From DASYHS01 sp035998295 (GTDB taxonomy: Bacteria > Pseudomonadota > Alphaproteobacteria > Azospirillales > Azospirillaceae), in assembly GCF_035998295.1 (NCBI RefSeq), contig NZ_DASYHS010000128.1:1-9228 (forward strand): a DNA stretch of 9,228 nt. Reading direction: 5' to 3'. The number at the start of each line of letters is the position of its first letter. Positions within the stretch are counted from its first letter, which is position 1. Under the pieces are notes generated by a model. That model saw only the letters and a program-made list of their open reading frames with translations, searched no databases and was not told where the DNA came from. This document shows, one piece after another, positions 5,287-9,228 of the stretch. A program made the position numbers and the translations under genes.

Positions 5287-6466
5287 CCGGCACGCTGGAC
5301 GTCGCGCGCCTGCGGGACGAGACGCCGGGCTGCGCGTCCGGCGCGCATTTCAACCATGCCGGAGCCTCCCTGCCGAACGCCGCCACCGTAGCGGCGGTGA
5401 CCGGGCATCTCCGGCACGAGGCGCTTCACGGCGCGATGGAAGCGGCGGCCGGGGCCGGGGGCACCATCGCGGCGGCGCGGGCCGACGCCGCGGTGCTGCT
5501 GGGGGCGGCGGCGGACGAGGTGGCCTTCACAACCAGCGGCTCGGCCGGCTTCGGACTCGCCTTCGCGGCCTTGCCGAAGCTGCGGGCAGGAGACCGTATC
5601 CTCGTCGGGCGGCAGGAATGGGGCGGCAACCTGGCCACGATGCGGGCGGCCGCCGACCGGGCCGGCGCCGGCGTCGAGGAAATCCCCTGCCGCGACGACG
5701 GCAGCGTCGACCCGGACGCGCTGGCGGCGATGATCGACGACCGCGTGCGGCTCGTCTCGCTGACCTGGCTGCCGGCGAACGGCGGCCTGGTCAACGACGC
5801 CGCCGCGGTCGGCCGCGTCGCCAGGGGCGCCGGGGTGCCGTACTTCGTCGACGCCGGCCAGGCCCTCGGGCAGATGCCGGTCGATGTCGGCGCGATCGGC
5901 TGCGACGTCCTGGCGGGCGCCGGGCGCAAATATCTTCGCGGCCCGCGCGGTACGGCGCTGCTCTACGTGCGCTCGGGCTTCGCCGAGAGGCTCGACCCCG
6001 CGTTCCTCGACGTGCAGTCGGCCCCGTGGTCGGGAACCGGACCGGCGCGGCGCACCGATGCACGGCTGTTCGAGATGGCTGAGACGCCGGTGGCGCTGCT
6101 GCTCGGGCTCGCCGTCGCGCTGAGCCAGGCCCGCTCCATCGGCGCCGACGCGATCCGGCAGCGGATCCGGCACCTGGCCGACGGCCTCCGGGCGCAACTC
6201 GCCGGGATCGCCGGCGTGACGGTCCGCGACCTGGGCACGGAGCGGTCCGGGCTGGTGTCGTTCACCCTCGACGGGATGGAAGCGCAGGACCTGCGGGAGC
6301 GGCTGGCCCCGAAGGGCTGCGCGTCGGCGCGAACGGCGTGCCCTACACGCCGCTCGACATGGCGGCGCGGGGGCTCCGCGAGATCGTCCGCGCCTCGGTG
6401 AGCTATCTCAACACCGAAGACGAGATCGCCCGGCTCGTCCGCGCGGTCGCCGGCCTTGCGCGGTGA
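5283..6466 (+). pseudogene. Class V aminotransferase-fold PLP enzyme (lyase-like), frameshifted near the C-terminus
   Basis: GTG start at 5283 overlaps the ridA-like stop (GTGA). The fold-type I, class V pattern is clear: HFNHAGASLPN (22-32), FTTSGSAGF (82-90), FVDAGQALGQMPVDV (188-202, with Asp190 expected to contact the PLP ring nitrogen), and AGAGRKYLRGPRGTALLYV (211-229, with Lys216 the likely PLP Schiff-base lysine). The original frame stops at 6401 (372 residues), but after Lys344/Gly345 (about 6315) it turns into Arg/Ser/Thr-rich sequence. The expected family ending (LRVGANGVPYTPLDMAARG, then RASVSYLNTEDEIARLV) continues in another frame from 6317 to the TGA at 6464-6466. One base appears missing, and restoring it gives about 394 residues, normal for the family. 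The overall look recalls cysteine-desulfurase and C-S lyase relatives such as the EgtE type. Substrate unknown. It could be a true pseudogene or a sequencing error. Confidence 0.82.
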
Positions 6467-6494
6467 CCCGCCGCGGGCCGCGCAAAGGGCCCCC
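6467..6494. other. Short convergent intergenic gap
   Basis: These 28 bases lie between the PLP-enzyme gene and the oppositely oriented permease gene. They are GC-rich, with small self-complementary pieces: GCGCGG (6458-6463) can pair with CCGCGC (6478-6483), and GGGCC (6475-6479) with GGCCC (6488-6492). There is no T-run in either direction, so I do not call a terminator. Confidence 0.4.
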
Positions 6495-7310
6495 TCACCC
6501 CTTGATCCCGGAGAAGGCGAAGGCGTTCACGAACAGGCGCTGGCCGACCAGGAAGGCGGCGACGATGGGCGTCGACACCAGGGCGGCGCTCGCCATCAGC
6601 GCGCCGAAATCGGTGCCGGACTCGGCGTTGCGCGCGAACAGCGCGGCCAGCGCCGGCGGCGCCAGCTCGGCCGATTCGACGACCAGGAACGGCCAGAACA
6701 GGTCGTTCCAATGCGCCACCACCGACAGCACCGCGAAGGCTGCCACGGTCGGGCGGATGCAGGGCAGGACGACGCGCAGCAGGATCGACGCCTCGCCGAG
6801 CCCGTCGAGCCGCGCCGCCTCGAACAGCTCCTCCGGAAGGCCGGCGATCGCCTGGCGGAACATCAGGATGCCCAGCGCCGAGGCCGCGAAGGGCAGCACC
6901 AGCGCCGCGTAGGTGTCGACGAGCCCCAGCTCGACGAAGCCGACATAGAGCGGCAGCGCGGTGACATGGATCGGGATCGGCACGGCGGCGAGCACGACCG
7001 CGCCGGCGAGGCCGCGCCCGCGGAAGCGCCCGCGCGCCAGCGCATAGCCGCAGGGAATGCAGCAGGCGAGCTGGAGCAGCAGGATCAGCGCGCAGACCAG
7101 CACCCCGTTCAGCAGGCTGCGGCCGACCAGCGGTGCCGCCAGCACGCGCTCGTAGTGGCGCAGGGTCAGCCAGCCCCCGGCCGGGCCGGTCCCCAGCACC
7201 GACAGGTCGAGAACCGAGACGGTCAGCATCACCGCGTAAGGCACCAGCCAGACCAGCGCCAGCAGCCCCAGCGCCGCCCGCGTCCCCCGGCCGTTCACGC
7301 CGCCACTCAT
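6495..7310 (-). CDS. ABC transporter permease, MalG/UgpE-like
   Basis: A 271-residue inner-membrane protein with about six hydrophobic segments. The ATPase-docking EAA motif is at residues 164-183 (EAARLDGLGEASILLRVVLP). The C-terminal end FAFSGIKG matches the usual MalG-type ending. Typical internal blocks include YALARGRFRGRG (89-100) and AHWNDLFWPFLV (199-210). The ATG at 7310 overlaps the stop of the preceding permease by 4 bases (ATGA), so the two permeases are probably made in equal amounts. It is the second half of the heterodimeric channel of a CUT1-type carbohydrate or glycerol-phosphate-like importer, by family knowledge. The substrate is not predictable. It is the last gene of the operon in this window and converges on the PLP-enzyme gene. 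Confidence 0.92.
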   Translation of the reverse strand: MSGGVNGRGTRAALGLLALVWLVPYAVMLTVSVLDLSVLGTGPAGGWLTLRHYERVLAAPLVGRSLLNGVLVCALILLLQLACCIPCGYALARGRFRGRGLAGAVVLAAVPIPIHVTALPLYVGFVELGLVDTYAALVLPFAASALGILMFRQAIAGLPEELFEAARLDGLGEASILLRVVLPCIRPTVAAFAVLSVVAHWNDLFWPFLVVESAELAPPALAALFARNAESGTDFGALMASAALVSTPIVAAFLVGQRLFVNAFAFSGIKG

Positions 7311-8167
7311 ACCGCCCCGGCCCGGCGGACGAGGCGCCAGTAGGCGATGCACAGCAGCGCCAGCGGCCCCAGCAGCACGACCGTCATCGCGGCGGCGCGG
7401 CCGATGTCGAAATAGCTGAAGCCCTCGCGCCAGATCGCGTACAGCATCACCTCGGTGGCGCCGGCGGGGCCGCCGCGGGTCAGCACGGCCACGAGGTCGA
7501 AGACCTGGAGCGCGTGGACCGCGGTCGCGAGCAGCGCGAACGCCGCCGTCCGGCCCAGCAGCGGCACCATGATGCGCGCCGCGCGCTCCCAGCCCGGCGG
7601 CACGCCGTCCAGCGCCGCCGCCTCCAGCAGGTCGGACGGCACCGCCTGCAGGGCCGCCGAGAACAGCACCATGTTGAAGCCGAGCTGCTGCCACACCCCG
7701 ATCGCGCACAGCACCCACAGCGCCTGGTCGGGATCGGCGAGGAAGGCCTGGGGCGACAGGCCGAGGGCGGCGAGCAGCCCGTTCACGGGGCCGATCGAGG
7801 GATGGAGGATCAGCTCCCACACCACGCCCATCGCGACCAGCAGCGAGACGTAGGGCACGAACAGCGCCGCGCGCAGCCAGGGCCGCCACCGCCCGGCCCC
7901 CTCGGCCGCGATCGCGGCGGCGAGCCCGCCCAGGACCGACAACGGCGTCACCAGCAGGAAATACAGCGCGCTGTTGGCGACCGCGCGCAGCACGCCCGGG
8001 TCCGCCAGCACCGAGGCGTAGTTGTCCGCCCCGACCGGGGCCAGGTCCCGGTAGCCCAGCCGGTAGTCGGTGAGGGAGAAGGCGGCGACGGCCAGCAGCG
8101 GCACGAACACCGAGGCGCCCAGCATCAACAGCGCCGGCGCCGCGAAGGCGGGCGACGGGCCCCTCAC
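7307..8167 (-). CDS. ABC transporter permease, MalF/UgpA-like
   Basis: A 286-residue inner-membrane protein with about six membrane segments. It opens with FAAPALLMLGASVFVPLLA (8-26), then SLTDYRL (31-37), which is the usual start of the MalF/UgpA group. The EAA motif is at residues 182-201 (EAAALDGVPPGWERAARIMV). The late block VLTRGGPAGATEVMLYAIWR, followed by FSYFDIGRAAAMTVVL, is a strong marker of this family. The start is GTG 8167, overlapping the ATPase stop by 4 bases (GTGA). Its length is close to UgpA and shorter than E. coli MalF, which carries an extra periplasmic domain. It forms the channel with the permease encoded just downstream. The transported compound cannot be named. Confidence 0.92.
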   Translation of the reverse strand: MRGPSPAFAAPALLMLGASVFVPLLAVAAFSLTDYRLGYRDLAPVGADNYASVLADPGVLRAVANSALYFLLVTPLSVLGGLAAAIAAEGAGRWRPWLRAALFVPYVSLLVAMGVVWELILHPSIGPVNGLLAALGLSPQAFLADPDQALWVLCAIGVWQQLGFNMVLFSAALQAVPSDLLEAAALDGVPPGWERAARIMVPLLGRTAAFALLATAVHALQVFDLVAVLTRGGPAGATEVMLYAIWREGFSYFDIGRAAAMTVVLLGPLALLCIAYWRLVRRAGAV

Positions 8168-9228
8168 GCCGTCACGCGGCCGCAGGCCGCTCCGTCGGCG
8201 TCGAAGGCGAGCCAGCCCTCGGGGCCGGGCGCGACCGCGAAGGCGTCGGGCGGAAGGATCACGCAGGGGCCCGGCAGGCGCAGCGAGACCTGGGTGCCGC
8301 CGGGGGTCGCGGCGCGCAGGATCGTCTCCGCACCCAGACGCTCGACCCGCCGGGTCGAGAGCGGAACGCCCGGCCCGCCGGCGAGCACGCGGCAGCGCTC
8401 CGGGCGGAACGCGATCCAGGCCGGCCGCGCGCCGGGGCGGGACGGCTCGAAGGCGAGGCTCAGCCGTTCGGCCACCTCGTCCGCCGCCAGCACGTTGATC
8501 GCGGGCGCCCCCAGCAGGCGCGCGGCCTCCAGCGAGGCGGGCGCGTCGTAGACCGCGGCCGGCGGGCCGGACTGGAGGATGCGGCCCTCCGCCATCAGCG
8601 CCACCCGGTCCGACATCGCCATCGCCTCGGACTGGTCGTGGGTCACGAACAGCATCGCGACGCCGGAGCGCCGGCGCAAATCCAGGATCTCGTCGCGGAC
8701 CGAGGCGCGGAGCTGGACGTCGACGTTGGACAGCGGCTCGTCGAGCAGGAACAGGACCGGGTCGCGCACCAGCGCTCGGGCCAGCGCCACGCGCTGCTTC
8801 TGCCCGCCCGAGAGCTGGGACGGCCGGCGGTCGAGCAGCCCGTCGAGCCGCACGACCGAGGCCGCCCGCGCGACGTCGCGCGCGATGCCGGCGCGCAGCT
8901 CGCGCGAGCCGGGGACGAGGCGGCCGAGCAGCGGCAGGCGCTGCAGCCGGGTCATGCGGCGCATCATCAGCGGCAGCGCCACGTTCTGCGCGACCGTCAT
9001 GTGCGGGTAGAGCGCGTAGGACTGGAACACCATCGCGACGCCGCGGTTGCGCGGCTCGGCCCCGTCCACCGGCCGCCCGGCGATGCGCAGGCCGCCCCGG
9101 TCGACCGGGACCAGGCCGGCGACCGCGCGCAGCAGGGTCGACTTCCCGCAGCCGGACGGGCCCAGGATGCTGACGATCTCGCCCGGCCCCACCTCCAGGT
9201 CGATCCCGCGCAGCACCGGGCGCCCGTC
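8164..9228 (-). CDS. ABC transporter ATP-binding protein, MalK/UgpC-like, N-terminus beyond window
   Basis: The frame runs off the right edge. 354 residues are visible and only a short N-terminal piece should be missing. Counting from the first visible codon: Walker A GPSGCGKST (23-31), Q-loop VFQSYALYPHMTV (67-79, Gln69), signature LSGGQKQRV (139-147), Walker B LFLLDEP (159-165), H-loop FVTHDQSEAM (194-203, His197), then a C-terminal TOBE-like regulatory region containing AFRPERC (273-279). A GTG at 9216 is internal and not the start. Between Q-loop and signature there are about 18 more residues than I recall for E. coli MalK, including RLQRLPLLGRLVPGSRELR. The protein powers the importer whose two permeases follow in the same operon, and its stop overlaps the first permease start by 4 bases. 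Confidence 0.93.
   Translation of the reverse strand, partial: DGRPVLRGIDLEVGPGEIVSILGPSGCGKSTLLRAVAGLVPVDRGGLRIAGRPVDGAEPRNRGVAMVFQSYALYPHMTVAQNVALPLMMRRMTRLQRLPLLGRLVPGSRELRAGIARDVARAASVVRLDGLLDRRPSQLSGGQKQRVALARALVRDPVLFLLDEPLSNVDVQLRASVRDEILDLRRRSGVAMLFVTHDQSEAMAMSDRVALMAEGRILQSGPPAAVYDAPASLEAARLLGAPAINVLAADEVAERLSLAFEPSRPGARPAWIAFRPERCRVLAGGPGVPLSTRRVERLGAETILRAATPGGTQVSLRLPGPCVILPPDAFAVAPGPEGWLAFDADGAACGRVTA

Noticed and set aside
4917..6197. 426-codon minus-strand open frame opposite the RidA/PLP genes
   Set aside because: Arg/Gly/Pro/Ala-rich with no motif. The plus strand encodes two clear protein families here.
6309..6320. Programmed ribosomal frameshift in the PLP enzyme gene
   Set aside because: No canonical slippery heptamer is present, and a single missing base explains the data more simply.
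6458..6492. Intrinsic terminator between the PLP enzyme and permease genes
   Set aside because: Only short GC stems, as expected by chance in such DNA, and no T-run on either strand.
6456..7343. Long plus-strand open frame opposite the permease gene
   Set aside because: It is Gln/Arg/His/Ala-rich antisense shadow sequence of a GC-rich gene, with no recognisable domain.
7133..8551. 472-codon plus-strand open frame antisense to the transporter operon
   Set aside because: Its composition is typical of the opposite strand of GC-rich coding sequence, and the minus-strand genes with conserved ABC motifs explain the region.

Overview
The window is a very GC-rich, densely coded stretch of bacterial chromosome. 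The GC content, the GcvA-type LysR regulator, the DoxX protein and the MalK-type transporter genes suggest an alphaproteobacterium (Rhodospirillales or Methylobacterium-like). That is an impression from composition and gene style, not a demonstrated assignment. I see no RNA genes, insertion sequences, CRISPR arrays or origins. The longest gap between genes is about 170 bases.

Layout: (1) At 1-1517, plus strand, lie the 3' part of an AAA_21-type ATPase gene and, overlapping it by 4 bases, a complete DUF4276 gene whose product looks TOPRIM-like. An SMC/RecF-like ATPase translationally coupled to a small TOPRIM-like partner is the architecture of several anti-phage systems, so this is the best candidate for a defence system here. 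A strong hairpin at 1526-1553 separates it from the convergent next gene. (2) At 1561-3026, minus strand, are a LysR-type regulator and, downstream, a DoxX-family membrane protein. The gap between them carries clear dyad symmetry. (3) At 3133-3714, plus strand, is a GNAT acetyltransferase divergent from that LysR gene. (4) At 3724-4641, minus strand, is a GcvA-like LysR regulator, divergent from a plus-strand pair made of a RidA-family protein (4813-5286) and a class V PLP-dependent enzyme (5283-6466). The PLP gene carries a one-base frameshift near 6315, which replaces the last ~50 residues with an out-of-frame tail. (5) At 6495-9228, minus strand, is an ABC importer operon in the order ATPase (truncated by the window edge), MalF/UgpA-like permease, MalG/UgpE-like permease. 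All junctions overlap by 4 bases. No substrate-binding protein is visible.

How the genes may work together: the ATPase/DUF4276 pair probably acts as one unit. The GcvA-like regulator probably controls the ridA-PLP enzyme pair. A PLP enzyme of this lyase-like type could release a reactive enamine or imine, which a RidA protein hydrolyses, so the pair makes chemical sense, but the PLP gene reads as broken in this sequence. The ABC importer converges on that pair and is not in the same transcript, so any metabolic link is speculative.
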